DNA from: Platynereis dumerilii | Taxonomy: Eukaryota > Annelida > Polychaeta > Phyllodocida > Nereididae | Direction of reading: 5' to 3' | NCBI GenBank assembly: GCA_026936325.1 | Contig: JAPTHN010000004.1 | Span: 45,473,289-45,537,288 of the forward strand | DNA length: 64,000 nt | Shown: in pieces, positions 28,201-41,800 of the stretch | How positions within the stretch are numbered: the first letter of the stretch is position 1 | Layout: every line of letters starts with the position of its first letter | The notes under the pieces: model-generated | The model's input: only the letters and a program-made list of their open reading frames with translations | What the model was told of the DNA's origin: nothing | The model's database searches: none | Position numbers and translations under genes: made by a program

Positions 28201-31200
28201 GCTCAATTTCTGCATTATACCCCACAATTTGCAATCAGCACCAAACAGTGATTGATGACTGCTAACATTAGACATGATCCACAATGATTAGTATATGATC
28301 CACTGGGTGTGGAGTGAACCACTGGGGGATCCAAAGTATGTAGCAGGAATGTGCCAATACTGTGACCCCCGAGTAATGCAGGTCATTTTGACAGCTCACT
28401 ATTCGTGTTAGGGTATTTAGGTTTGGGTATTTATATACAAAATGCCCAACTGTGATATGAGTGTGATATTTGTGCTGTACATGTGTAATACAAGGCTTAC
28501 ATAGAATGGAGAGGTACATGTATAGCAAATTAGAAAGAATCACACATGACCATTTAATGTTGAGAGATTGTTTGAATTTCTGGAACTTTATAAACCTACC
28601 AATTTAGAGTCTATCGCCCATACCTTGCAATCAAAGGCCTAAGATTGAAAGTGAGAAAAAGTTTCTTTTGTTTTTTATGGACATTGTGAATATCAGTGAA
28701 ATATATACTTCAGTGTTTATATGCTGGGCATTGGGCAAGCAAAACACCCCTCACATCTAGGGTAAATGCCCAACAAATTAAGATGGTGCATTGATCATAT
28801 CTATTTAGTATAAATTTATATTTTAGTTTGAGCGTTTGGCAAAAGAGTGATAATTTTACAATTTTCTTCATCAATATCATTTTTATCTTAGGAAATGCAC
28901 TTCCTACACCCTAGTCAGCTTCTATCAGCAATATTCATCAACATGTAGGTACAGCCAGGCAGCCTAAATAACTTTATCTTTATATTGAACCCAATATATC
29001 ATGATGTAGCCCACCCGCAGTTACCTATATCAGCCATGGATATTATTGTACCGGGTCATCACCTAAACGCTTCCTGTAATGTGTATGGGGTTTGATAATG
29101 GCAAACCTATGAAACGGAGTATACCATAATCTATTTCTTTGATAAACTTGAAAGTTCATGTAGCTCATCGATGATTACACATGCAGCTTTGGGCTTCAGA
29201 ATACAAAGGGACAACTGCAAAGCCACAGCATCTATTGCATTTTGTTTTGCTAAACAGAAATTAAGTAAATGGATGAATTGACAATTGAGACTATTTCACC
29301 CCAAAGCCATTCATACCAGTGTATTATTAGGAAAAATCAACTTTCTTGTGATTTTTGAAGCTCTGATGCCATTTCTACAGAAATATGCCAGCCGCATCTA
29401 ATTTTCAGCCACTTTGATCGACCGACCCAACAGATTTTCTGGACACGGAAAAAAAGGAGCCCACCCACAACTTTTATTAAATTGACATTATAAAAATTGA
29501 TATCAGAGCATTTTTTTCATCCTACCGACCAACCCAAGAAAAAGTGCCTCACGAAGATCCGAGAAGCTAAAGATCAATTATTTGACCATATAGGTCTATT
29601 TACAGCATTACAATCAATTACCTTGTGAAGTTTCTCTGCAAGTACATCCATATATTCTGCAGCCATTCTTTGGGAGGTTGGCCAAACTGCTCGGGGTCCC
29701 AGGTCACCCTCTGCGCTCCCTTCCATTGCGCTGGGAGACTCTGCAGCAGGAGCTGGGCAATCACATCTTTCGTCAGGACTTTGAGTTGCGTGTAGCCTGG
29801 AAATACAAGAAATGGGCAAAATTAAGTAATTTTGAAACTGAAAATTTTTTGGTGAGATTAGCATGACATGATAAATACTGAAGATTAGCTGAAGAAATAC
29901 AATTTTTTATGAAGATTGGCCCATATGCATATGGTTAATCATACAAAGCAACTTATAAATTCATTCATCAGTTCACATGACACCAGAAGCAAACGGACAG
30001 AGAGAGACAAAGGATTGTCTCTCACATATCGCAATATAATGGCATCTTATGAAAAACATCCGAGATTTTAACCATAATGTCCATATTTTACCAAAACCAG
30101 ACAGTTTAAGTTCCTTTAGTTTCGGGGGTTCTCATGAAAATTGTGACTGAAGTGTATCATTCAGGGTTAAAGTTAACTTTAATTTGCTTTATTTAAAGAG
30201 GGAAGCACACTATCAAACAAATCATACTTCTTCTTTTCTTTAATTTCAGTGGCATCTAGTTCACAGTAAAAACATCAGAGGTCGCTCACCCAATGAACAA
30301 CAGATCATAAATCCATTAAAAAATCTCCAGAATTCTATCCCCTAATTAAGATATTATCACAAAATTTAAAATTGTCGCACTTTTTCAAGTTCAAAGCAAA
30401 TTGAGAAGATACGACTCTGATATACATGCACCGAAGGACCTATGGAAGCTTCGTAGAGCAAAACCATGACATGTCTAATCAGAAAATTGCACATTTTGAC
30501 GCCACCCACATAATTACTTAAACGACCCTAAATATGCCACTGTTATGATAGTGCCTGAGGTCTAAATTGTTTTCACCATTTCTAAAAAGTTTTCGAGAAC
30601 TTTGCCATTACTCACATTACTCATATTACAGCTTAATCTGCAGGGTAGACTGAAGTAAATTTGATATTGACCTGATTTCTTTTTGTTGTTTTTTTATAAT
30701 CAGTGCTTTTTTTCAGACTGTTATGTTGAGTTGGCCCAGGCTGTTGAAGTCCCACTAGGCTATAGTGTTTATACACTACATACATATGAACACATGCGTA
30801 GGCTACTTTGTTTTCACATATGATATCATTTCATTTATTTCTCTGCATCAAAAACATTTTCTTCTGCAAGAGCTTGACTTTCTCACACCAACTTGAACAC
30901 AAAGTGGACTATGTACAAACAGACAACAGACAAGTGCTGTAACATCAATTCTTTGTTGGTCATTATAATATAAAGTGAAATCAATCAATTTATTTGTAAT
31001 ATAGTAGCCTATATTAGTAGGATTACAAAGATAAAAGTGTTTTAACTTCGTATTTTTAGCTTTTAAAATTTTACTCAAAGCTTATTGCCATGGTGGCAAG
31101 TAGGCCACCTTCTATATATAAAACAGACCTAGTTATTAAAGTATTTCATTGCCGAGAGAATTTCTCAATCAATTTTCTATTACTTGACTTTACACTGAAT

Positions 31201-32831
31201 TGCAACAGTAATAATATTACTAGTCTCAGATCCAAGTTATAAGTAATTTGCATTTAATTTTCATTTTTACAATAACTATCCTCTTAGTTCCAACACACTA
31301 AAATCATTCCATGTAATATATTGGCAACAGTTGTAAAGCCAGACATACTGGATGCAGTCAAATTGTAATGTTCATCTCAAATTACTGAAAATTGTTACTA
31401 TATTTATGAGTACTATGCTATGCACAGATTTGTCTCTATTACATGTATGAAATATTTACCAAAATCATCTGAATAAAAACCATGAAAACTACATGTAGCC
31501 CAGGCTCTGTGCGTACAAATGATAATTTAGAATTTTCTGCTGGAATTTCATGACAAGTTGGCGAGTTGAAAACAGTTTGAAAATTTACAGGTAATAAGAG
31601 GTTTTACAAACAGTAGATGACATCTAAATGTTCGAGGTAAACTGGATCTGCTCTGAGATGCAACAGAAATTAATTTATACACAACATGAGGATGGCTCAG
31701 ACAGCAAAAAGTATAGATCTGTGTTTACCGTTATATAAAATTTTCTTTCAATATATCCAAGTGATTTTTTACCTGTAGAGACTTTCACCAGTCCACTCTG
31801 GATAGCTTCCTCAGTACAAACGGTGGTGTTATACCTGTGGAACGATTGTGTAATAAACGTGCGAAAGCTCATATGAGCTTTCACACGTCTTTAAAACAAT
31901 CATTCCACGTTATATGAGCTTTCACACGTTTATGACACAATCATTCCACAGGAACAACACCACCATTTCTACTGAGGAAGCCATCCAGAGTGGACTGGTG
32001 AAAGTCTCTACAGGTAAAAAATCACTAGGATATATTGAAAATTTTATATATTCAAATGGAATATCCAGAAGAATGTTCAATTTGTTTACTGTTACTTCAT
32101 CTTTAATAGATATGGTGATATATTTTCCTATTCTGACTTATCTGCTTATTTTAAGAATTATGTAGCCTTTATTAGACCAGGCCTCTATTCAAGTTGACTT
32201 GGTATTTAATGCAAAACACACTATCCAAACAATTAGCTACATAGGACTTTTTGGTGACCGGTATGCCTCAAAGATACTAAAGTGCAGTGATGTCTAAAAT
32301 TTATATAAAACACCCAGCATCACACCAAACAAGTACATTTTAACAGTTACAGTCAGTGGAAAAACATTAATCTAGGTTTCCTTTCCTTTTTGGCCCTGAC
32401 TACAAATTAATGGTTTGGTAGCATTCTAACTCAGTGGGACTCCAACATTTCATGATAAACTCATTCATATGGTGTCATTAATTTTAACTTAGTGACTCAC
32501 ATCATGATAAATCTGGTAGTAGCATTGTAGCAAAATTCTAAATTATGAAATTTGTGGGTGGCAGAGCATTTTAAGTTTAAGTTTAAGATTCTAGGTTCCC
32601 AAGTTCTGGAATGAGACCTTGGGTTTAATCTTAGTTTTATTGAGGCGTTTTTTAAAGAAGTGATTCATGAATGCATTTGGAAGCAATGAAGGATTGGTTG
32701 TCCCTTACATCATGGCATATTATGTTGTGTGCCAGTAAAAGATCCCTAACATCGGGTTAATCGCAGACGGCACAAGTAATTCTCCTTAGCAACCAAAACT
32801 GGCCATAAGAGGGCTGCACTTTGCATATCTG

Positions 32832-32890
<59 letters not shown>

Positions 32891-35800
32891 CCTTCTCTGT
32901 CTATCTATCTTAAACACATTCAGAATAGTACACAGAGAGACAGCAGACTAGATTTTAAATATATGATTTTAAAACTATCATTATTCATATCATACAATTA
33001 GATGAAAAAAATATCAAATTCAAATCAATATTTACACAGAAAAAACACTTTAGAGGACTTCGTACTTTTGAGGTCTTTCATTTATCATTTTAACGACGTA
33101 TATTCACACAAAAACACCGTCAAACATTCAAAGCTTATAGTCTCTACACTATGGCTGTGTGTGCGAGATATTGAAATGGTGCGATATTAAAAATTGTAAG
33201 TCACACATTCAATTCGCCTTGTGTTCTGTCATGTTCTATTTGCTTAAATCTATTTGCTAAGGACATGTGTTTTTGGTTGAAATCCTCACACCTCTACTAC
33301 ATCACATTTGGTATTTACGAGCACGTTCCTTAATATGTGACATATACGGCAAAAATGTCAGAGCTTCGAATAATACAGATATATATATATGCGATTATCG
33401 GATGTATTGGAATCTGAACAACAAAGATGTTTGGATAGATGGTAGAAAATGTATACTGTATAGATAGATGAACAGATAAATAGATAAGACAGATGGATTT
33501 TCAGATAGACAGACCAAGCAAAAGTCAACGCCCCCGAAACAAGTTAAAACTGTTGCCTGTCCCATAAAGAAATTGATATATATTTATAAGGAATCATAGT
33601 GTTATATCGCATAAAAAAACATTGTCGCAAATTTATGTCAGCGTTATCAAAATTTCATGTTGATCTCATTAATTTCTCAATATTTTGTTATTAGAAGTCT
33701 CACTATGATAAGATATCAGTGGTAGTAACTTGTCATAAAATAATGTCACCACCTGTTTCTTTCAGAATCTAAATTTGCTCAGACTTAAAGTCCTTTACTC
33801 TTACAGATTTAATTCCAAATCAACGGCAAAATTACATATGATATACATAATATTTTTCAAAATTTTCACTGCTATCGCAACAATGTATTTTCCAAATAAG
33901 AACGGATAACAGTACAATGAACATCAGTATCCGATAATATTATGGGGTGGTAAATGGAAGGAGTCAGACCTTCTTTCTTTGTAAAACTAATTTTTGTATG
34001 CCAGATCCTTCCTAGCCAGCTTCACATTATATCTGAAAGTCACTATCGATCAGCAAATTTTCCTCCCCCAACTATAACAAATACCTAAATCAAAGTCTGC
34101 ACCTTTCAGCTTCAGTAAATCACTAATAACCTTCAATTCATAGATTACCTGGATCATTGAAAATCTACACTAACATACAGTGAATATTATGCTGTGTCAC
34201 AAACCGTGTTTTCAACACCATAACACTAGTTTACAAAATCATACATATTATTTCATATTTAAATATGAGGCCAATGACCTTACCATTATCGGGACAGCAG
34301 AGGTCAGCATAAGATGACCTTGCCATGTCAAAAGTAGGTCAGAGGTCATCCCAGAGAGTTAGAGTTCAAAGTAGGTCAAAATATATTCTAAACTTTCCAT
34401 TGTAGTGACGCCTGATTGGTGTTTAATTCCAGGGTATTCCATATTTTGCCAAATGGTGTAAACGTCATTAAATTTAGTTCAGTAAACGATCCAACATATC
34501 CATTTGTGTCCAATCTGAGCCCAAATGGTTAAATGTGTTATAAGTTGCAAGTGATTTGATTTTTTGCACAACTGAAGCACTGGTACAAGTGAAGTATGGA
34601 TGAAGTGCAGTTATAGCACAATTGAAGCACAGGTCAAGATCAATTACACCACATTTCAAGCACAAACACAGATCAGCTGGTCATCCAAAGATCGACTGAA
34701 GTTGGCCCGCAAATGAAGCAGAGATGAAGTACTGTTGATGTGTTACAGTAGCACAATTCAAGTGCAGTAATCAATTGAAGAATGAGGTATGATCAAGCGC
34801 AGCACAAATGGAGTGAAGTTGATCAAATGAAGAACAGATTATGATCAAGTGCAGCCCAACTGAAGAACAATTGATCAAACGAAGAACAAATAAGATCAAC
34901 TGTTGCACAAATGATGTAGAGTAGACCAATAGAAGTACAATGTAAGATCAAGTGTACCACAAGATTCACAGCACAAAGTACAGATGATCATTAGAAGCAC
35001 TGCAGAAGATCAAAAGTATCCAAAGTTGGGATCAACTGATATAAATCCAAAATGAAGTTCACTCCAACACTACATAGCGAATATATTACTCCATGATAGA
35101 GATGACAGAAAGACTAGTTTTCGAGTACATGTGTTCCTGGTGTGTACTAAAGGCAGGTGATGTCAAATATTAACTCAACATCCAACTGTTCAAATTCTTC
35201 TTACATCCAATATCAGAATATCCAATACATTGTAGTTTCGATGCATGTAAGCTCAACAAGGCTTCAATCTATATTTGAGATAGCAAGTTTAATATCCAAT
35301 AGACAGTATAGCACATAAAGCATGTCTAAAGCTAACATACATATAGAGAAGCAGCACATGAAACACAGTAAAACAAGTGCAATGACTAGTCACTATGTAC
35401 AACAGCAGCCACTACATGTTGGCTTAGGACTCATGTGCAAAGTGAGCCAGGCCAAAACTTATCACTAGATTTCTAGCTGGGTCACCAAGCAAGCTCCAGT
35501 AACTCCACCTTCATAACAAACTTAATGCACAGCTATGATTTTAGGATTGTCAGACATTGTCACTTTGATGTAGTACAGAAAGAGATTTCATATAGCCGAG
35601 TGCATATGTGTATGAATTATATTTTATATTATTATAGGCCTATATTTGTCATAGGCCTATTCTTTGAAAATGCTACACTTTTCGCAAAGGTTGTCCTTGA
35701 AAGGGAATTTTATCTTGTCTTTAGTGATTCATACAGCAATATTTAATTGTTTTAATTCTTTAGAAATGTTGCACTTTTTTTCCGCAATCAAAAGGGAAAT

Positions 35801-38800
35801 CATCTTGCAAAAATGTTCACAAATACACCTAGATTTATCTTGCGAGATCAAATTTTGGTTGAGAAAAAAAAAATCAAAATGTCTACATAATACATTACAA
35901 TGGGTCAATTGCCTTTTTTTTCAATATTCAATATATAGGCAATAAATATCCCCTTCAAAAATTCAAGTGCAAAATCCTATTTTTTTCAGCCTGCCATTTT
36001 CTGATTTTGTCCAGAAATGAATTATCTAGCTGTAGTATCTTAGTGCTTACTCTCTAGTAGTTTCTAGAAGTGGTATTTGTTGTAGTTTGAGGCTTATTTC
36101 GAAGGGTATAATTTAGGATATTGTCCAGGACTGTTACAGTCACCGAATAAGATAAAATTATCTCTACTCAGAAATTACAAGACAATAAATCTTCCCCGGT
36201 CATGATTACAGGTTGTGTGGAGTGTTTCAGATGGCGGTTTCGCAGCAATTTGGAGATTATAGCAATTCCGCAGCAAGTGAAAATATTTCAGGAAAGAGGT
36301 ATTATGGCATTATCAATACATTTTTAGCAATTCCTGTGTCCTGTAGAATTCCAAAATCATACAAAATTCTGCCTAAGTTGTGCGAAAACTTGTCATTTTT
36401 ATGATAAAAGTTGACAATGTCCATTGAGAAAATTTTATTATTGTCCTGAATCTTTTCTTTTGTTCAGTGATCAACAATATGAAATTGCACTTTATAATCC
36501 TTGAATATTCTTCACCTCGAAAAGTACTTATGGCGCGACTTGCACTCCGAAACTATGACATTGTCCAATAATGTATCAACTGTGCACTGAAGAATACAGC
36601 TACAGAAATCCTTTCTCCCTTTCATATACATGTATTCCATATATATACATGTATTCCTTTCATAAATTTTCTTTGCAATGCACAAAAACAAGTTATTTTC
36701 CTAGCCTCGGGCAATAAGGGTGGGTGTATTTGGTAAAAAGTGTCACTTCCAAAGTTGGTGCATCACTGTAATATCATAATTTGTTGAAGTCATCCAGTTG
36801 GAAATCAACATTATATATCATGTTGTTGTAACATGCTGAAATGGACAATGAGACGTCAATTTTCTCTTTGTTATCCCAACCACAATAATTATCATAGTCT
36901 GTCACACTTAGCAAGACTCGATGTGTCAAAAAGTTGCTTCAACAAAAGTCAGTGCCACTAGATGGTCCAGTACAGCCATCTATGTATAGAAACCTTCAGC
37001 TATTCTTTGGACAATTTCATTACATTTACATAGAGTATGTCTTTTTCTTCCATATTGTCTGAACTCAGAAGTGTCTTTTTGGAACGTTGACAAAAACAAG
37101 TTCTTTCTAGTTTTGCCTGTTCGCCTCAGGTATTGTGTACCTTCGGGAGACAATAATAAAGGCATTCTTCATTGTGTAATTCTTCGTAGCCTATATGTCT
37201 TTCTTTTTGCATTCAGTTCTGGTCTGGTTCACTTTTGTGTTTTAGTGGGGCAGATAGCTGAAACAATCTTTCACTTGGTGATGCAAGCATGAAATTTGGC
37301 ACAATTGTGCTTCAGGACATACTCTTTCCAAAAAGTACGCTCTCCAGGTTGAAAAACAATATGGTGGCCATTTTCCAAGATGGCCGCCATGGCAAACATA
37401 AAATAGGCATTTTTGCCATAGAACGCCAAGATAATTGGTGATACAAGAATCAGATTTGGCATAATTATGCTTCAGGACCTACCCTCTCAAAACAGAATGC
37501 TGTCCTGGTTGAAAAACTATATGGTGGCCATTTTTCAAGATGGCCGCCACAACAAACGTGAAATAACCCTTTTGGCCATGGATGCCGAGAGACTTTGTGA
37601 TACAAGCACCAAATTTGGCAAAAATGTGCTTCAGTACCTACTCTTTCCAGAAAGTACACTATCCAGGTTGAAAAATATGGTAGCCATTTTCCAAGATGGC
37701 CACCATGACAAGCATAAAAATAACCTAATTCACCATAGAACGTCAAGACTCGGTGATATAAGGGCTAAATTTTGCCCAAAGTGGCCTCAGAACCTAGTCA
37801 GAAAAGTATGCTCTCTAGGCAAAAACAAAATGGTGGACATTTCCAAAATAGCCACCAGTCAAACTAATTTGAAACTAATTTTTTACTAGATTCTAGGGGG
37901 ATTGCCATATTTTCCACAGTATATTCCTTGAAATTAATGACTGATGACTTCTAGTATACAACATTTTTTGATTTGACTTTTGATTTGTAGACTGTATTCC
38001 TAATTGAAACACCCAAAACTATTGAGAAAATATTTTTTGGCAGGATTTAGATGACAATGCTCTCTCAATTTGATGTTTCTAATCCATGAAGTTTCACAAA
38101 AAAAATTTAAAGTTTGGTACGACAATTACAAATTGGCATCAGGAAGCTGAATTGAGTGGAATAGATTTCTTTTTTATTCTTCACATTTGTACGCTGAAGT
38201 GATAACAATGCATCCGCCTCTGCCACCAGTATAGCATCCACATATTCTGACTAACAAGTCCCTTCTTGCCATCAACATTGTTGGTGGACTCAAGTGCTAT
38301 TCTTGTCATACATGTCGGTGACAAACTTCTCAGGATGCTGACATTGGCATCTTCTGTGACTCCTACATGGGTACAAACTAATTTTCTTGACTTCTGGTTA
38401 GAACTCCCATGCCAGCCATGCTGTTCTCCCCCTATACCATGCTGACATGACATCACAGTCAGTGTAAGCATGAAAGAACAGCATGCCCATCAATATTTCT
38501 GGACAAACTTTAGCACAGTATCATCAATTGGTGAACTCATATTGACCAAATCCAACTCAATGCCTATCCAAGCTTTCACCCTAAAGAGTCATGAAAGCAC
38601 TGATGGATATTACAAGTCTACAACAATGTCAAATGCTTAATCAACACATATTTCCCTCTGTTTGGTTGCATAATAAGCATCTGTAATGATTCTTTACTCT
38701 TGAGTCAGTCTCTTCGTGGTTGCAGGGGCTTAAGTTTTTAAGACAAATTTGCTTTTTGGAGAGAGCCTGTTCTCCTTTTGTTACAATTATGATGTTGTCA

Positions 38801-41800
38801 GGACATAGGGTCCCAATACTGTCTGCCATAAATCCGAGAAATTCAGTCTTGTTGTGACTGTCTCATGGAAACCTTTTCCAGCTAGGTGAAAGCTTGGTTT
38901 AGCAGTCACTCATCGTCAATATCCTCTCCTTCTTCTTGAACTTGTTTCAGCTCTTGGGCTTGTAGTGCAGTTGAGAAAATTATGTCTTTCCTCTCATATC
39001 TTGATGAGAAGATTAATTTTGTATTCTGAGAACAACATGTTAGAGAGTATATTCTTCAACTGCTGTGGATGTCTTTATAGAGACAATGAATGCACAACAG
39101 AGGACCATCAATGATAATGGCATCACATTGTGGATGTGTTTTGCCTCAGTGATTCCTCAATGCCATCTCTTTCATCCAGTCTAGATATTGTGTTTAACCT
39201 GGTAAGCAGCAGACTGATTTCTTGAAAGAGTGGTACAATTGTGGCTGTCACAGAATAGCCATCAGAACATCACAAGATGTCACAGACTTTAGCTTTGGGG
39301 AGACTTTTGTAACTGTCTGGCACAGGTAGTCACACACTCTCTCTAGTAAGTCTTGATGTCTGAAATCAATGGATTATTTGTAGATTTATCGTTTCATCAC
39401 CTGTCCATACTAAATATCAAAATCACATTAAAATATTAGAAACAACAAGGTTCAGCCATGGCTTCCACGTACGTGTAGTGCTCTACACCTTGCCTAATGC
39501 CTATTCATTCATCCAGTGCAATTCAAGTCCTGTGCAATCTGTAGTTTCTGTACAGCATACAGTTTACTGAAGCGCTGTTTCCATTTAAACTGGGCTTATT
39601 AGATAGCATTTGAGACACTTAGGTACTAAAAACTGCATTGAATAGGCTAATATAATGGTACATGTATACCACTACCACTGTACCACAATTAGTAGACCAC
39701 AACTGCACTGAACCCCATTCTGAGTTTCACAGTGGTGATGTCTTCAGTGAGTCCTGGTTGTGCTTTGCCACCACACTCTAAAACTCATTTTTAGTCAATC
39801 AGGAGCCATCATTATAAAATTGCCGACTATTTGTTTATTAGCTTGATACTTTTGATGTAACTTGGGATAGAATCATCCATATATTATTATTCCCTGTCAT
39901 CCTATGCTGAAAATGACATATAGTAAAACAAAAGTAGGTTCTAAAGCACCCTAGTGCCAAATGTAGTGCATGTATCCCAGATTCATTTGGCATTTAATTG
40001 CAAAAACAGTTTTTTAATGATTGATGTGGCAGCCATCTTGAATAATTGCCACCATACTACCAGTCACCATATTGCCTTTCAACCTGGATAGCATATTTTT
40101 CTAGAAAAGTGGGTGAAAAGGTACACTTTTGCCGAATTTTGTGCTTGCATCAAGAATTCTCTTGGCATTCCATGGCTAAAAGCATTTTTGTCGCTGATGT
40201 GGCGGACATCTTGAAAAATGGCTGCCATATATTTTTTCAAACTGGGTGGCATATATTCAGAAAAAGCAGGTTCTGGGGCACAAAGTTTGTGCCAAATTTG
40301 GCGCTTCCATCACAATTTCTCTTGACCCAATTGCAAAGACAGTTTTTTTCAAGGTTATTGTGGCGGCCATCTTGAAAAATGGAGTATATATTGTTTTTAA
40401 ACCTGAACAGTGTATTTTCCTGAAAAAAATTGGGTTCTCAAGCACATTTGTGTCAAATTTGGTGCTTGTAACACTGACTCACTTGACTCAATTGCAGAAA
40501 CTGCTTTTTCATTTTTGAAGTGGCGGCCATTTTGGAAAATGGCTGCCATATCGTTTTTCAACATTGATAGTGTATTTCTCTGAAAAAGTGGGTTCTGAAG
40601 CACATTTGTGCCAAATTTGGTGCTTGTATCACCAATTTTCTTGGCATGCAATGGCAAAAACAGTTTTTTCATAGTTGCAGTGGCGGCCATCTTGAAAAAT
40701 GGCCGCCATATTGTTTTTCAACCTGGAGAGCGTACTTTTGTGAAAGAATAGGTTCTCAAGCACACTTGTGCCAAATTTGGTGCTTGCATCACCAAGTGAA
40801 AGATTCTTATGGTATATTGACTTAATCTGCCCCACTATTTGTCGTTTCGATTTGAAGTAATCCTTAGGTGAAGTAAAATGAGGCACATTGAAATTTTTTT
40901 TACGTCTAATTTGTTTTAAAAGAGCAGCAACAAATATATGGCTCATGTCCAAATTCTAAGTCAAGATATGCAAATTCCACATACATGAATAATCTCTTTT
41001 GGCCATTTTTGATGCAAGGTGATTAGGGCAACCCTCCCCCTTATTCTATTTTTGGAGATTGCCTTGGGGAATGTTTACTAGTTGTTTTAGTGGGAAGGGG
41101 GAACGGACTGGCTACATACTATATATATGTTTAAGGTTTCCAACTAAAATTTAAATGGAAATCTAAAACATAGGTTCATTTGAAGTTGATGCTTGGCAAG
41201 TATATACTGATCACCACAGGCCTGTGGGTAGTGAAACATATGGAGTAAATGAACAGTTGTGTACAATGACTGTCATTTTGAAACTAATTTATCCACCCTT
41301 GATATTGGTAGGCACTTGCCTTAAGATGGCTGTACCATCAATAACGATTCTTCCTAAACTATTCATTATTCTGCCAACTAAAAAGCAACTTCCCATGCTT
41401 ATTTTACATTTCACTTTTCAATATATATAATTTTTCTATTTCTGACTCTTTTCCACTGCATTTACACAACATTTTTTCCAATTTCTTCATAATACCACAC
41501 TGAATTTGGAAATGTATTTTCTTATGGCCTTTCCTCTGTTTATCTAAACCAGTACAGATCTAATTTCAAACAGAGTGGGACAATGTTAAGGCATTTCCTC
41601 TTACAATGTAAAAGACCTTCTATAGTTCTTTCATTGTATTGTGTGCATCTTACACAATATGTCATCATGTCAAAATATATTGTTCTTTTCAGTCTTTTTG
41701 GTTTAGTTCGTGTATTGATGGGTGGATGATTGGTGCTTTACATCCTGAATTTATGCGCTGGATAGGCTAATTAGGACAGGAGCAAGACACAGCAATGAGG

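Larger units (their letters stand above)
37243..40837 (-). mobile_element. DNA element with long inverted arms of tandem units
   Basis: Ends read TAGTGGGGCAGAT at 37243 and its complement at 40825-40837. They are flanked by TTTGTGTTT (37234-37242) and TTTGTCGTTT (40838-40847), a plausible 9-10 bp target duplication with one indel. The left arm (37243 to about 37870) carries about four, and the right arm (about 40015-40837) about five, tandem units of 156-162 bp, in mirror orientation. The core, about 37880-40010, has a decayed minus-strand ORF. Long tandem-built inverted arms recall foldback elements of sea urchins and flies. The 9-10 bp duplication would fit Mutator-like or similar groups. 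Superfamily not assigned. Confidence 0.75.

Noticed and set aside
37243-37870. CRISPR-like array
   Set aside because: Units are adjacent, about 160 bp and mutually similar along their full length, with no unique spacers. The context is eukaryotic.
37467-37889. 140-codon plus-strand open frame
   Set aside because: Runs through the tandem units of the inverted-arm element. Its internal repeats (IFQDGRH) merely translate the DNA repeat.
40046-40690. Overlapping frames on both strands
   Set aside because: Products of the right-arm tandem units, same reason as for the left arm.
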